Notes: generated from the letters alone by a model not told the origin. Shown: positions 50,088-59,401, counted from the first letter of the stretch. The stretch is 64,000 nt of DNA from Flavobacteriales bacterium (GCA_018660685.1 JABJJW010000023.1:62001-126000); one strand, 5' to 3'. Numbers and translations: made by a program.

Positions 50088-51944
50088 ATGCTAATCACAA
50101 ATAATCCATTTCTAAAGCCGGTCTTGGGCGTTCTACTATGTCTCAGTTCCGGAATTTCAATCGCTCAGGGTTATTGGCAACAAGAAGTCGAATACGACAT
50201 CAATGTTGACTTCGATCATGTTTCCCACCAATTTGAAGGAGAACAAAATGTGAAATACACCAACAACTCCCCTGATACGCTCCATCAAGTCTTTTTTCAC
50301 TTGTATTTCAACGCTTTTCAACCTGGTAGCATGATGGATGCTCGCTCTCAATCCGTGGAAGATCCAGATCCAAGAATTGGTGACAGGATTAGTAAGCTCA
50401 AGGATGATGAAATTGGATATCACCGAGTCTCTAAATTGAAACAAGACGGCAAAAAGCTGGCCTACCAGGTAGTTGGAACCATAATGGAAGTCGATCTCTC
50501 GGAACCCATACTTCCAGGTAAGTCTACAGACTTCAGTATGGAGTACATTGCTCAAGTTCCGATACAAATCAGGAGAAGTGGCAGACACAACTTTGAAGGG
50601 ATAGACTACACCATGACACAGTGGTACCCAAAGCTGGCCGAGTATGATCGAGATGGATGGCACAGCAATCCATATGTGGGCCGAGAATTTCATGGAGTAT
50701 TTGGAACCTACAATGTCAAGATCACAATTGATTCGTCATTCACACTCGCCGGAACCGGTGTTGTACAAAATGTAAATGACGTAGGTCATGGATACTCTAC
50801 AAACAAGAAGGATTCGCCTCGACTTGAATGGCAGTTCACAGCGGAGAATGTCCATGATTTTGCATGGGCCGCGGATCCAGAGTACAGGCATTTGCGAACG
50901 ACCCTCGACAACGGAACTGTCGTTCGTTTTTTTCATCGAAACGACACGAATCTCAATGCCAATTGGCAGAAACTGATCCCATATACTGAGAAGATGTTCA
51001 AGATCATGAACGAAAAGTTTGGGGAGTATCCATATCCCGAATTCAGCGTGATCCAAGGCGGCGACGGAGGTATGGAGTATCCAATGTGCACGATGATCAC
51101 GACTTCTGGAACATTCAATGGACTGATTAGCGTGACCGTTCACGAAGCGATTCACAACTGGTATTACGGCGTCTTAGCCAGCAATGAACTTAAGTATCCG
51201 TGGATGGATGAAGGGTTCACCACATTTGCCCAGAATATTGTTTTGGATTCATTGCACCAGAAAGGAAAACAAAACAAGCATCAAAGAAGCTACAATGGTT
51301 ATATCCAGAATGCACGTTCTGGCAGAGAAGAACCTTTGACAACGCTTGCCGATAATTATCATTCAAACGGGGCGTACGGCGCCAATGCCTATTCAAAAGG
51401 ATGTTTGACTTTAGCCCACCTCGAGCATATTGTCGGAACAAAAGCCTTTTATAATGGCATGAAGAACTATTGGAATCTCTGGAAATTCAAGCATCCAACT
51501 CCTACCGACTTTAAAAGGTGCATTGAGAAGTCGAGCAGGATGGAACTTGATTGGTTCTTTGAATACTGGATCGGTACCACAAAGACAATCGACTACGAAA
51601 TTGGAAACGTTTTTTCATTTGAGAATAAGAGTGAAATTGAAATAAATAGGCTTGGCGGAATGCCCATGCCTATTGAGGTTTTAGTGGATCACGAAGGGAA
51701 GCAGCGCTACTATTACATCCCATTGGAAATCATGAGAGGTCAGCGGCAAATTCCAATCAACCGACAAAGCTCAATCTCAATTTTAGAAGACTGGCCGTAC
51801 ACCTATCCGACCTATGTCCTTAAGCTCGATTTTGCACTAGACGCTTCCTCACGAATCACGATTGATCCACAATCAGGGTTGGCGGATATCGACCGCGGGA
51901 ACAACGAATTTCCAAGAAGTAAAATTCAGTTTCATGGGGAATAA
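50088..51944 (+). CDS. M1-family metallopeptidase
   Basis: 618 residues from ATG 50088, with a signal peptide (LGVLLCLSSGISIAQG). Gluzincin aminopeptidase: the zinc motif HEAIHNWYYG with the second glutamate in WMDEGFTTFAQ is at about residues 350-380, and the M1 exopeptidase-type GGMEYP motif precedes it. The first 300 residues form the N-terminal beta domain (DINVDFDHVSHQFEGEQNVKYTNN). Exported, probably periplasmic peptide degradation. There is no C-terminal sorting domain. Confidence 0.93.
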   Translation: MLITNNPFLKPVLGVLLCLSSGISIAQGYWQQEVEYDINVDFDHVSHQFEGEQNVKYTNNSPDTLHQVFFHLYFNAFQPGSMMDARSQSVEDPDPRIGDRISKLKDDEIGYHRVSKLKQDGKKLAYQVVGTIMEVDLSEPILPGKSTDFSMEYIAQVPIQIRRSGRHNFEGIDYTMTQWYPKLAEYDRDGWHSNPYVGREFHGVFGTYNVKITIDSSFTLAGTGVVQNVNDVGHGYSTNKKDSPRLEWQFTAENVHDFAWAADPEYRHLRTTLDNGTVVRFFHRNDTNLNANWQKLIPYTEKMFKIMNEKFGEYPYPEFSVIQGGDGGMEYPMCTMITTSGTFNGLISVTVHEAIHNWYYGVLASNELKYPWMDEGFTTFAQNIVLDSLHQKGKQNKHQRSYNGYIQNARSGREEPLTTLADNYHSNGAYGANAYSKGCLTLAHLEHIVGTKAFYNGMKNYWNLWKFKHPTPTDFKRCIEKSSRMELDWFFEYWIGTTKTIDYEIGNVFSFENKSEIEINRLGGMPMPIEVLVDHEGKQRYYYIPLEIMRGQRQIPINRQSSISILEDWPYTYPTYVLKLDFALDASSRITIDPQSGLADIDRGNNEFPRSKIQFHGE

Positions 51945-52163
51945 CGACTAGGCTTTCGTCTGTAACCGAAACGTGATATTGTGGTCGATCCTTTTGCCCG
52001 TGCCAACTAAAATTATATTTTTTGTTAGCGAACCCTAGAAACGCAACCTTCCGAACCAAGTGTTTAACCCACACTTTTTCAGTCAGTATTGAGGTGATTT
52101 CAGTTAGCTGAGATTCCTCAATTCCCCGTGTTTCCAGAAAATAAATATTACCTTGAAAAAGTA

Positions 52164-52664
52164 ATGAAACATCAATTTACATCTATCATAGCTTCAGTCG
52201 CGTTGGTGGCTGGGCTATCGTTCAGCTCTTTTTCACAAGAGCTGGAAATACTAGGTAGTGCCGGAACAGAAGCTTCCTCAAGTGGAGCATCCATTAGTTA
52301 TACCGTTGGTGAACTAGTGGTAGAAACCGGCGTCTCCTCTTCGTCTGTGTTGACTCAAGGGTACCAACAAGGTTTCCTGACGCCAACAGCAATTGACGAA
52401 GTGCCATCAGAGTTGGAGCTTTCGCTTTATCCGAATCCAACTTCTGAATTCCTGATTATCGAGTCCGTTGACCTAAACAAGTTTGACCAAATCACGATGT
52501 ACGACATCAATGGCAAGCTTCTGTGGTCGGAAAACGGCAATTCTCATGTTGAAAACAGACTACGGGTGGATTTTACACCATATGCTGCGGGGAACTACAT
52601 ACTGAAGATGGTTGACAGCCAGAATCAGGAGAGTTACTCATACAGTGTTGTGAAATCCCATTAA
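52164..52664 (+). CDS. Small T9SS-sorted secreted protein
   Basis: 166 residues from ATG 52164 with a signal peptide (SIIASVALVAGLSFSSFSQ). The middle has the repeat-like segment GTEASSSGASISYTVGELVVETG typical of short Bacteroidota cargo proteins. The last 75 residues are a Por secretion-system type A sorting domain (LELSLYPNPTSEFLIIESVD, MYDINGKLL, AAGNYILKM), so it should leave the cell by T9SS and be anchored or released. The stop codon lies only about 3 bases before coding sequence of the truncated fibre protein in another frame. Confidence 0.88.
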   Translation: MKHQFTSIIASVALVAGLSFSSFSQELEILGSAGTEASSSGASISYTVGELVVETGVSSSSVLTQGYQQGFLTPTAIDEVPSELELSLYPNPTSEFLIIESVDLNKFDQITMYDINGKLLWSENGNSHVENRLRVDFTPYAAGNYILKMVDSQNQESYSYSVVKSH

Positions 52665-52749
52665 AGTTGGAGTTGGAACAGATGAGCCAGCAGCGAACCT
52701 CAACGTAAAAGGTTCATTCGTTGATCCTGACAATGCAAGTGGAGCATTA

Positions 52750-54429
52750 ATGATTGGTGATGTTGACAGCGCTCATCTTGCAATGGACGGTAACGACATC
52801 CTTGCGAAGTACGGCGCAGATTCTGCTGATCGTGTTTACCTACAACGAAGAGGTAAGTTGAGTATTGGTAATTGGGACCACACACAATACAAGGCAATAT
52901 TTGCTACTGATTCCAACGACTACCAAGGTGGATATGGTGGAATCTTTAACTACCGATATTACCCCCAAGGAGAACATGGCTGGGCCGCGATGTACAACTT
53001 TAATAATGCGTCTTCAGGAGGTTCGAATACGTTCGGGGTTATCAATATAAACCAGAACTCAGACAGTACTGATTTTGGAACGTACAATTTCAACTATGGG
53101 AATGGTTATGGCAACTCTTATGGAACCTATAACGATTTGATGTACTCTGCTGACAGCGCTTTTGGAACGTACAATTCCGTGGCTAACCCGACCACAAATA
53201 GTTTCGGAGTATATAATAAACTGAAGTCTGATAACTACTATAACCACTACGGGGTGTACACTCAAGTTGACAGCACGTACTATGGTTATGGTACATACAA
53301 CGATTTGGATGAAGGAACGTATCAATACGGCACCTATAATAACATGTGGGATGCTAATTCGTATGCCTACGGTAATTACAATAACATCTACTATCCTTAC
53401 TATGGTTATGGTAATTATTCAAGGATTTACTATCCCAACTACGGATATGGTTCTTACAATTATGTCTATTATCCGACGTATTCTGGTTATGGAACATACA
53501 ACTACGTAGCAGCTTCTAACGGTTATGGCCAATATGGAATTTACAATTATGTTAACCAAAACAGCACCGGCCAAGCTATGGGAATGTATAACTATACACG
53601 AGGCTCCGGTTATGTCTATGGTTTGGATAACTCTGTCTATGGTTATGGTACCTACGGTAACTTGTATGCTGTAGATAACTACACATACGCATCAGGTACT
53701 GCGAGTGGCTATACCGCCTATGGAACCTACAACAGAACTTACAACTATAGATCGGGCTATTCCGCGTACAATTATGGTCTTTACAACTACACGTACTCTG
53801 CAAACGGAACCTACAATTACAACTATGGGTTGTACAATTATTCATATACAGGGTCCGGTACGTACAGATATAATTATGCATTGTATTCATACGCCGGCGG
53901 AGGTACCATTGTGAACTCAGCTGGGTACTTCGTGGGAGCAGTATATTCAACTGGGGGTTATACTTCCTCTGATAGAAATATCAAAAAGAATATAGCCGAC
54001 TATGACGGTGCGCTTGGCGATGTCATGCAGCTCAGAGCTAGGACCTACGAATTCGATCTTGAAAACAATCCGACGATGGGCCTACCTGAGGAAGGTCAAA
54101 TCGGTGTGATTGCGCAAGAATTAGAAACCGTATTTCCAGAGCTTGTCAAGACGATGATCAACCCTAAGGTTCGTCTTGGTGAAGGGGCAGCGCGTGAGCA
54201 GGGATTAAAATTCACGATAATTGAAGAGGCTCAGTACGATGATGAAGGAAATCTTGAGAAAGAAGCTCAAGTGGAAGCAGGTGAAGAACTTGAATTCAAG
54301 GCTGTAAACTATGACGGTTTGATTCCCGTCCTTATAAAGGCTACACAAGAACAGCAAGAGATTATAGAATCTCAAAATGCTACAATCGACACGCTGATTC
54401 AGCGAATCGAAGCTCTTGAGAACAATTAA
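52750..54429 (+). CDS. Fibre-like protein with Tyr/Gly/Asn repeats and S74 chaperone domain, 5' truncated
   Basis: 559 residues from ATG 52750, but the same frame is coding-like upstream to 52654 (VGVGTDEPAANLNVKG), where an in-frame stop lies inside the preceding gene; there is no signal peptide. The paralogue at 55880 has about 285 more N-terminal residues, so this gene has lost its 5' part. Residues about 100-385 are repeats of about 15 residues with GTYN or GNYN at their core, probably a trimeric beta-stalk. From about 405 comes an S74 intramolecular chaperone (SSDRNIKKNIADYDGAL, GQIGVIAQELETVFPELV), ending in a coiled coil. Expression and export are doubtful. Confidence 0.75.
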   Translation: MIGDVDSAHLAMDGNDILAKYGADSADRVYLQRRGKLSIGNWDHTQYKAIFATDSNDYQGGYGGIFNYRYYPQGEHGWAAMYNFNNASSGGSNTFGVININQNSDSTDFGTYNFNYGNGYGNSYGTYNDLMYSADSAFGTYNSVANPTTNSFGVYNKLKSDNYYNHYGVYTQVDSTYYGYGTYNDLDEGTYQYGTYNNMWDANSYAYGNYNNIYYPYYGYGNYSRIYYPNYGYGSYNYVYYPTYSGYGTYNYVAASNGYGQYGIYNYVNQNSTGQAMGMYNYTRGSGYVYGLDNSVYGYGTYGNLYAVDNYTYASGTASGYTAYGTYNRTYNYRSGYSAYNYGLYNYTYSANGTYNYNYGLYNYSYTGSGTYRYNYALYSYAGGGTIVNSAGYFVGAVYSTGGYTSSDRNIKKNIADYDGALGDVMQLRARTYEFDLENNPTMGLPEEGQIGVIAQELETVFPELVKTMINPKVRLGEGAAREQGLKFTIIEEAQYDDEGNLEKEAQVEAGEELEFKAVNYDGLIPVLIKATQEQQEIIESQNATIDTLIQRIEALENN

Positions 54430-54450
54430 TTAACGAGCACCCATTTTTGA

Positions 54451-54478
54451 AAAGCGCTCCATTTGGGGCGCTTTTTTT
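54451..54478 (+). terminator. Rho-independent terminator after the first S74 gene
   Basis: 10-bp stem with G-T pairing (54451-54460 with 54465-54474), 4-base loop, T-rich tail to 54478. Confidence 0.88.
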
Positions 54479-54496
54479 ATTTGGCCATATTTGAAT

Positions 54497-55774
54497 ATGC
54501 GCACGCTCATTTTTCTTGCCTTATTTCCCATATCACTATTCGCCCAAGTCCCTACCAATGTGATTATCTATGAGGAAGAAGAGGAAGAATACGCGCCTTG
54601 TGAGCCGAGCATTGCCGTGCACCCAAATGATCCGTCCATCGTGGTTGGAGCTGCGGTGCTTGACTACATTTTTACTTCCTCCGATTCCGGGCAAACCTGG
54701 AATGTAGATCGTAACGAATCACCTCATGGAGTCTATGGCGATCCTTGCATTGTCACTGATGCAAAGGGCAATTTTTATCACCTACATCTAAGCAATCCCT
54801 CTGGAGAAGGATGGGAAAATCCAGACATCCTTGATCGTATCGTTTGTCAACGCAGTGAAGACAATGGAAAATCTTGGACAGAAGGCGGCAGCATTGGCCT
54901 TAATCATCCGAAAGATCAAGATAAAGAATGGGCTGTGTACAGTGCTGAAAATGGACATTTGGTTGCTTCCTGGACTCAATTTGACGAATACGGAAACTCC
55001 ACTCCAGAATGTTTTTCAAACATCCTCTTCAGTTGGTCCTCTAACGGAGATGAGTGGTCAGAACCCGTTCAAATTAATGAACATTCAGGCAACTGTATTG
55101 ACAACAGTGGTACTACAGAGGGAGCGGTTCCCGCTGCTGGACCAGACTCTGAAATCTACATCAGCTGGGCAGTGAACGGAAAAATTTACTTCGATCTTCT
55201 TGCTTGGGATGGAGAGAAGTATGATCAATTACAGTATGATGTCGAAGTCGTTTCGGACAACGCCAATTGGGATTTTGAGATCCCCGGATTAGGCAGGGCA
55301 AACGGCATGCCCATTACAGACTGTGACTTGAGTGGTAAAGAACATCAAGGAAGGATATACATCAACTGGGCAGATCAAAGGAATGGAGATGATGACACGG
55401 ACATCTGGTTGGCATATTCTGATGACAAGGGTGGTTCATGGACAGATCCAATTCGGGTCAATGATGACAATCCCGGAAGACATCAATTCTTTACGTGGAT
55501 GGACATAGATCAGAGTACCGGATATATCTACATTGTGTTCTATGACCGCCGACACTACAAGGATAATCGGACGGATGTGTACTTAGCAGTCAGCAAAGAC
55601 GGGGGTGACTCATTTGAAAATCGTGTGATAAGTGAAACTCCCTTTTCCCCGCCCAAGAAGAAATTCTTTGGAGATTACAATAATATCTCTGCGGTGAATG
55701 GTGTAGTACGGCCGATTTGGACCCATCATGAAAAAGATAAGCTCAGCGTCAGGACGGCCTTGATCAACGAGTAA
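54497..55774 (+). CDS. Secreted BNR/Asp-box repeat protein (sialidase-like fold)
   Basis: 425 residues from ATG 54497; signal peptide MRTLIFLALFPISLFAQ. At least five Asp boxes (S-x-D-x-G-x-x-W) are visible: SSDSGQTW, SEDNGKSW, SSNGDEW, SDDKGGSW and SKDGGDSF, spread over six propeller blades. The FRIP arginine motif of sialidases is not seen and the catalytic Tyr/Glu pair cannot be identified, so enzymatic sialidase activity is not supported; it is a secreted beta-propeller. It lies between the two S74 fibre genes and could be a surface or glycan-binding partner. No T9SS tail. Confidence 0.82.
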   Translation: MRTLIFLALFPISLFAQVPTNVIIYEEEEEEYAPCEPSIAVHPNDPSIVVGAAVLDYIFTSSDSGQTWNVDRNESPHGVYGDPCIVTDAKGNFYHLHLSNPSGEGWENPDILDRIVCQRSEDNGKSWTEGGSIGLNHPKDQDKEWAVYSAENGHLVASWTQFDEYGNSTPECFSNILFSWSSNGDEWSEPVQINEHSGNCIDNSGTTEGAVPAAGPDSEIYISWAVNGKIYFDLLAWDGEKYDQLQYDVEVVSDNANWDFEIPGLGRANGMPITDCDLSGKEHQGRIYINWADQRNGDDDTDIWLAYSDDKGGSWTDPIRVNDDNPGRHQFFTWMDIDQSTGYIYIVFYDRRHYKDNRTDVYLAVSKDGGDSFENRVISETPFSPPKKKFFGDYNNISAVNGVVRPIWTHHEKDKLSVRTALINE

Positions 55775-55879
55775 CGTCCAGAGGCCAACCATAATCTGAC
55801 CGATCTCAGTCGTAACACTGCCTGCGGTAATAAACTTTCCAGCAATTTTACTCGTACATTGTAAGAACAATAGCTAGGA

Positions 55880-58102
55880 ATGAAAAAACTGATTACCGTA
55901 CTATGTACACTGACCTTTGTTGTGCTCGGGGCCATGGCTCAAAGCCCAGCAAAATTTAACTATCAAGCAGTTGCTCGCGATGCCAATGGCGCCCTCCTTG
56001 ACAACACTTCTGTAGGAATCAAGATTAGCATCCTTCAAGGATCCTCTTCAGGCACTGAAGTTTATTCTGAAGAACATACGCCTTCAACAAATGACTTTGG
56101 ACTGTTCAATCTTCAAGTTGGAGCGGGTAACAATGTCAGTGGCGACCTCGAAACAATTGATTGGGCAGGTGACAGTTATTACCTCCAAGTTGAATTTGAT
56201 GAAGCTGGAGGAACGAGCTACTCTCTCATGAGTTCATCGGAACTGGTCTCAGTTCCATATGCTCTGCTTGCCTCGAATGTTGCCAATGACAGTGTTTTGG
56301 ACGATGACGGCGATCCGATGAATGAAATGCAAACGCTGATGTTGATGAATGACACCTTATCCCTATCAGGAGGCGGCGGGGTTGACTTGAGCGGATACGA
56401 TCAAAGTGCTGAGATATCGACAAATTCATTGGCGATCGATAGCCTTGGAGATGAAATTGACACCGTTGCCTTGGATCTGGCGGATCACATAAACATGGAC
56501 TTTGACATTGACACAACCAATGAGTTGATTACTGGACTTGCGCTCGACAATGACTCGACCCTGACGATTACGGAAGCTGGAACTGACTTCGATGTAGACT
56601 TGAGTGCCCTTATCGATGATGACGATTGGGCTAGAATGGATGACAGCACGATTTACAACACTACCGACAACATTGGAGTAGGCACGGAAGACCCTGAAGC
56701 CAAACTTCATCTGCTCGGAGATATGGTCATTGGTCATCCGGACAGCGCACATATACTTTATGACAGCAATCAAGTCCAAGCTATGAATGGCTCCGATGAT
56801 GGCTCTTTGTGGTTGCAATACGGTGGCAAACTCAACATAGGGAAGTTCTTCTACGATCCTTCGAAAGTCATGCTAACGGCCGATTCAGGGATGGGTCTGG
56901 TAGTGTATCGCGATCAAGCAAATGGATGGAATGGAACCTATGGAAACGGAGTTTACATCTATGATGATCAATCGACAGCATCAGTAACTAATGGTTTAGT
57001 TTCAGAATTGTATGCGCCTACTAACCTCGCTCGTGCTCAATGGAATTTGATGTCGTACATGGGTGGAGACGGCTACGGAATGCACACGCAAATGGCTTAT
57101 AGCACTGGAGACATGTTCGGAATCATCAATGATTTAGACTATACGACAGGCAGCGCTTATGGCGTGTTCAATGACATACAGAATTCATCTGGGATTGGTT
57201 ATGGTATTTACAACTACATATTAACGAGCAACGCATCCCCTCAATATGGAACAAGAAACTATACGAGAAATAGTAGCACCGGGCCAGTATATGGAGCATA
57301 CAATTTTGGTCAAGGGTCAGGTCCGACATACGGTGTCTTCAACTATGCATTTCAAACGGGTTCCTTGACAACTTCAATCATGTATGGTGCGTACAGCCGC
57401 GCAAGTAATTCTAGTTCTAGCACCACAAAAACGACCTATGCAACCTACAACTATGGTCAAAGCGTAAGTGGTGGAACATCTTATGTCTACGGTTCATATA
57501 ACACAACTGCCAACTCGGCGACCACGGCATTTACATACGGTGTTTACAGCGAAGCAACCGGTGGAACAGCCTATGCGGGATACTTCAGTGGATCAGTTTA
57601 CTCCACAGTTGGCTTTACGACTTCCGATGCAAAATTCAAGACGAACGTTCAGGATCTTGGATCGGGCATTAGCACAGTGATGAGCCTAAAGCCTAGAACG
57701 TACTCATTTAAGACCGATGAGTATAGCATGATGGGATTACCACAGGGTGAACAAATTGGTCTGCTCGCCCAGGAACTTGAAGACGTCATTCCTTTTCTCG
57801 TAAAGGAAACGCACCAACCCGCCCGAATTATTCCCGAATCAAGAGCGGTTCAAGAACGTCTTGATTTCGAGGTGGTGGAAGATGCCATATTGAATGAGGC
57901 CGGTGAGGTGGACAAAGAGGCGATGGTTAAAGTAAGTGACGGAATAGATTTCAAAGCCATCAACTACGAAGGCCTAATACCTGTACTTATCCTCGCTACT
58001 CAGGAGCAGCAAGAACTTATTGATCTTCAAAATGAGCGGCTAGAATCTCAAGAAAGCGTGATCAGCGAATTACGTGATCGGGTTGACGCTCTCGAAAAGT
58101 AA
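55880..58102 (+). CDS. Secreted fibre-like protein with S74 intramolecular chaperone domain
   Basis: 740 residues. Signal peptide 1-20 (LITVLCTLTFVVLGAMA). Residues 22-135 form a conserved Bacteroidota N-terminal domain (SPAKFNYQAVARDANGALL, SVPYALLAS). An Asp/Ser-rich linker follows to about 265, then DNIGVGTEDPEAKLHLLG, and from about 330 to 570 repeats with GIYN/GVFN/GAYN cores. The S74 domain starts near 580 (TSDAKFKTNVQDL, GEQIGLLAQELEDVIPFLV), with the serine-lysine positions of the self-cleaving chaperone, and a C-terminal coiled coil (QNERLESQESVISELRDRV). S74 domains trimerise phage tail spikes and similar fibres and cleave themselves off. Intact counterpart of the 52750 gene. Confidence 0.88.
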   Translation: MKKLITVLCTLTFVVLGAMAQSPAKFNYQAVARDANGALLDNTSVGIKISILQGSSSGTEVYSEEHTPSTNDFGLFNLQVGAGNNVSGDLETIDWAGDSYYLQVEFDEAGGTSYSLMSSSELVSVPYALLASNVANDSVLDDDGDPMNEMQTLMLMNDTLSLSGGGGVDLSGYDQSAEISTNSLAIDSLGDEIDTVALDLADHINMDFDIDTTNELITGLALDNDSTLTITEAGTDFDVDLSALIDDDDWARMDDSTIYNTTDNIGVGTEDPEAKLHLLGDMVIGHPDSAHILYDSNQVQAMNGSDDGSLWLQYGGKLNIGKFFYDPSKVMLTADSGMGLVVYRDQANGWNGTYGNGVYIYDDQSTASVTNGLVSELYAPTNLARAQWNLMSYMGGDGYGMHTQMAYSTGDMFGIINDLDYTTGSAYGVFNDIQNSSGIGYGIYNYILTSNASPQYGTRNYTRNSSTGPVYGAYNFGQGSGPTYGVFNYAFQTGSLTTSIMYGAYSRASNSSSSTTKTTYATYNYGQSVSGGTSYVYGSYNTTANSATTAFTYGVYSEATGGTAYAGYFSGSVYSTVGFTTSDAKFKTNVQDLGSGISTVMSLKPRTYSFKTDEYSMMGLPQGEQIGLLAQELEDVIPFLVKETHQPARIIPESRAVQERLDFEVVEDAILNEAGEVDKEAMVKVSDGIDFKAINYEGLIPVLILATQEQQELIDLQNERLESQESVISELRDRVDALEK

Positions 58103-58122
58103 ATCGCATTGCTTACCTCGGG

Positions 58123-58152
58123 AAGCGCTCCTCAGAAATGAGGGGCGTTTTT
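58123..58152 (+). terminator. Rho-independent terminator after the second S74 gene
   Basis: 12-bp stem allowing G-T and one mismatch (58123-58134 with 58139-58150), GAAA loop, T run to 58152. Confidence 0.85.
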
Positions 58153-58160
58153 CATTGCAT

Positions 58161-58187
58161 AAAAAAAGGCTCTCGAGGAGAGCCTTT
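58161..58187 (-). terminator. Rho-independent terminator of tRNA-Leu
   Basis: Minus strand: perfect 10-bp stem (58178-58187 with 58165-58174), 3-base loop, then a run of seven T (A run 58161-58167 on plus). It directly follows the tRNA 3' end. Confidence 0.92.
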
Positions 58188-58188
58188 G

Positions 58189-58272
58189 TACCCGGGGCCG
58201 GGATCGAACCGGCACGATATTGCTATCACTGGATTTTGAATCCAGCGCGTCTACCAATTCCGCCACCCGGGC
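58189..58272 (-). tRNA. tRNA-Leu (anticodon CAA)
   Basis: 84-nt class II tRNA on the minus strand. Acceptor stem GCCCGGG pairs with CCCGGGT (first pair G-U), D arm contains AATTGGTAGACGC, the anticodon stem CTGGA/TCCAG encloses loop TTCAAAA with anticodon CAA (decodes UUG), a long variable arm follows, and the T arm is GCCGG-TTCGATC-CCGGC. The discriminator is A and CCA is not encoded. Promoter and terminator are both visible, so it is a single-gene unit. Confidence 0.95.
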
Positions 58273-58287
58273 TAAAATTGTGGGGGG

Positions 58288-58320
58288 CGAAAATAAACAT
58301 ATTGGCTCTTAATTCTCAAA
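58288..58320 (-). promoter_or_regulatory. Promoter of tRNA-Leu
   Basis: Minus strand: -33 TTTG (58317-58320), 21-base spacer, -7 TATTTTCG (58288-58295), one mismatch to TAnnTTTG; 15 bases before the tRNA 5' end. Confidence 0.65.
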
Positions 58321-58423
58321 CCCTAATGAGCAAGATGAGCTCGTTCAGATCAATTGGAAGTCGAGCAGAAAACCCAATTACTGAAAATTCAGCTATTCCC
58401 CTCGTTTTCAAGAAGTCAATAAT

Positions 58424-58431
58424 TACATTTG
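58424..58431 (+). promoter_or_regulatory. -7 element before prs
   Basis: TACATTTG, exact match to TAnnTTTG, followed by GC and lying 11 bases before the prs ATG, giving a leader of only about 5-6 bases. The -33 region (CTCGTTTTC) is weak. Confidence 0.5.
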
Positions 58432-58442
58432 CAGCCCTCTAA

Positions 58443-59384
58443 ATGGATGGAATGACCGAACTCGTCAAAATATGCGCTGGTACTGCTTCCATAGCTTTAG
58501 GAGAAAAAATCTCCCAGACCTATGGTAAGGAACTTGCCAATGTGAACATCCTCAGGTTCAGTGATGGTGAATTTCAGCCGTCGTTTGAAGAGACTGTCAG
58601 GGGTGCTGACTTGTTCATTATCCAAAGCACAATGCCACCTGCAGACAATCTAATGGAGCTGCTCCAAATGATTGATGCCGCCAAAAGAGCATCCGCAAAG
58701 AACATAATTGCAGTCATCCCTTACTTCGGGTATGCGCGGCAAGATCGAAAGGATAAGCCAAGAGTGTCAATTGGTTCAAAGCTCGTTGCTAATTTGTTGA
58801 GTGCGGCTGGCGCAACGCGAATCATGACCATGGATTTGCATGCTGATCAAATTCAAGGGTTTTTTGAATTCCCGGTCGATCATCTGTTTGCATCCACGTT
58901 ATTCATCCCTTATATAAAAAGTTTGAATCTCCCGGACCTTGTAATGGCTGCTCCAGACACTGGGGGAACGAAACGAGCGAATGCGTATTCAAAATTTCTG
59001 AATTGTGATCTTGCTATTTGCTACAAGCAAAGGAAGGTTCACAACCAGATCGAATCGATGACCGTAATTGGGGATGTTAAAGGAAAAGATGTTGTCATCA
59101 TTGATGACCTAATCGACACAGCAGGTACTTTGACTAAGTCAGCTCAAATGATGATGGAGCACGGAGCCAAGACGGTTCGAGCGTTGATCACTCATCCGGT
59201 GCTGAGCGGTCCTGCTTATGAAAGAATTGAAGATTCTGTTTTGACAGAGTTGGTGGTGACTGACACCATCCCTCTCAAACAAGAATCAAGTAAGATAAAA
59301 GTGTTGGGCGTGGCAGATTTATTTGCGAGCACCATGCGCAGCATTGTTAGTGATGAATCAATCAGCTCGCAATTTATAATTTAA
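58443..59384 (+). CDS. prs: Ribose-phosphate pyrophosphokinase
   Basis: 313 residues; converts ribose 5-phosphate and ATP to PRPP for nucleotide, His, Trp and NAD synthesis. Motifs: FSDGEFQPSFEETVRGADLFIIQST, IPYFGYARQDRKDKPR near residue 100, MTMDLHADQIQGFF (metal site) and the PRPP loop VVIIDDLIDTAGT near 220, with MAAPDTGGTKRA between. The N-terminus SIALGEKISQTYGKEL is normal. It starts the prs-rplY-pth run that is standard in many bacteria. Confidence 0.97.
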   Translation: MDGMTELVKICAGTASIALGEKISQTYGKELANVNILRFSDGEFQPSFEETVRGADLFIIQSTMPPADNLMELLQMIDAAKRASAKNIIAVIPYFGYARQDRKDKPRVSIGSKLVANLLSAAGATRIMTMDLHADQIQGFFEFPVDHLFASTLFIPYIKSLNLPDLVMAAPDTGGTKRANAYSKFLNCDLAICYKQRKVHNQIESMTVIGDVKGKDVVIIDDLIDTAGTLTKSAQMMMEHGAKTVRALITHPVLSGPAYERIEDSVLTELVVTDTIPLKQESSKIKVLGVADLFASTMRSIVSDESISSQFII

Positions 59385-59401
59385 CCAATTACGAATCGAT
59401 A

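Noticed and set aside
53059-53950. Several long minus-strand and alternate plus-strand frames over the Tyr/Gly/Asn repeats
   Set aside because: They are by-products of the low-complexity repeat codons and change identity at each repeat; no starts or homology.
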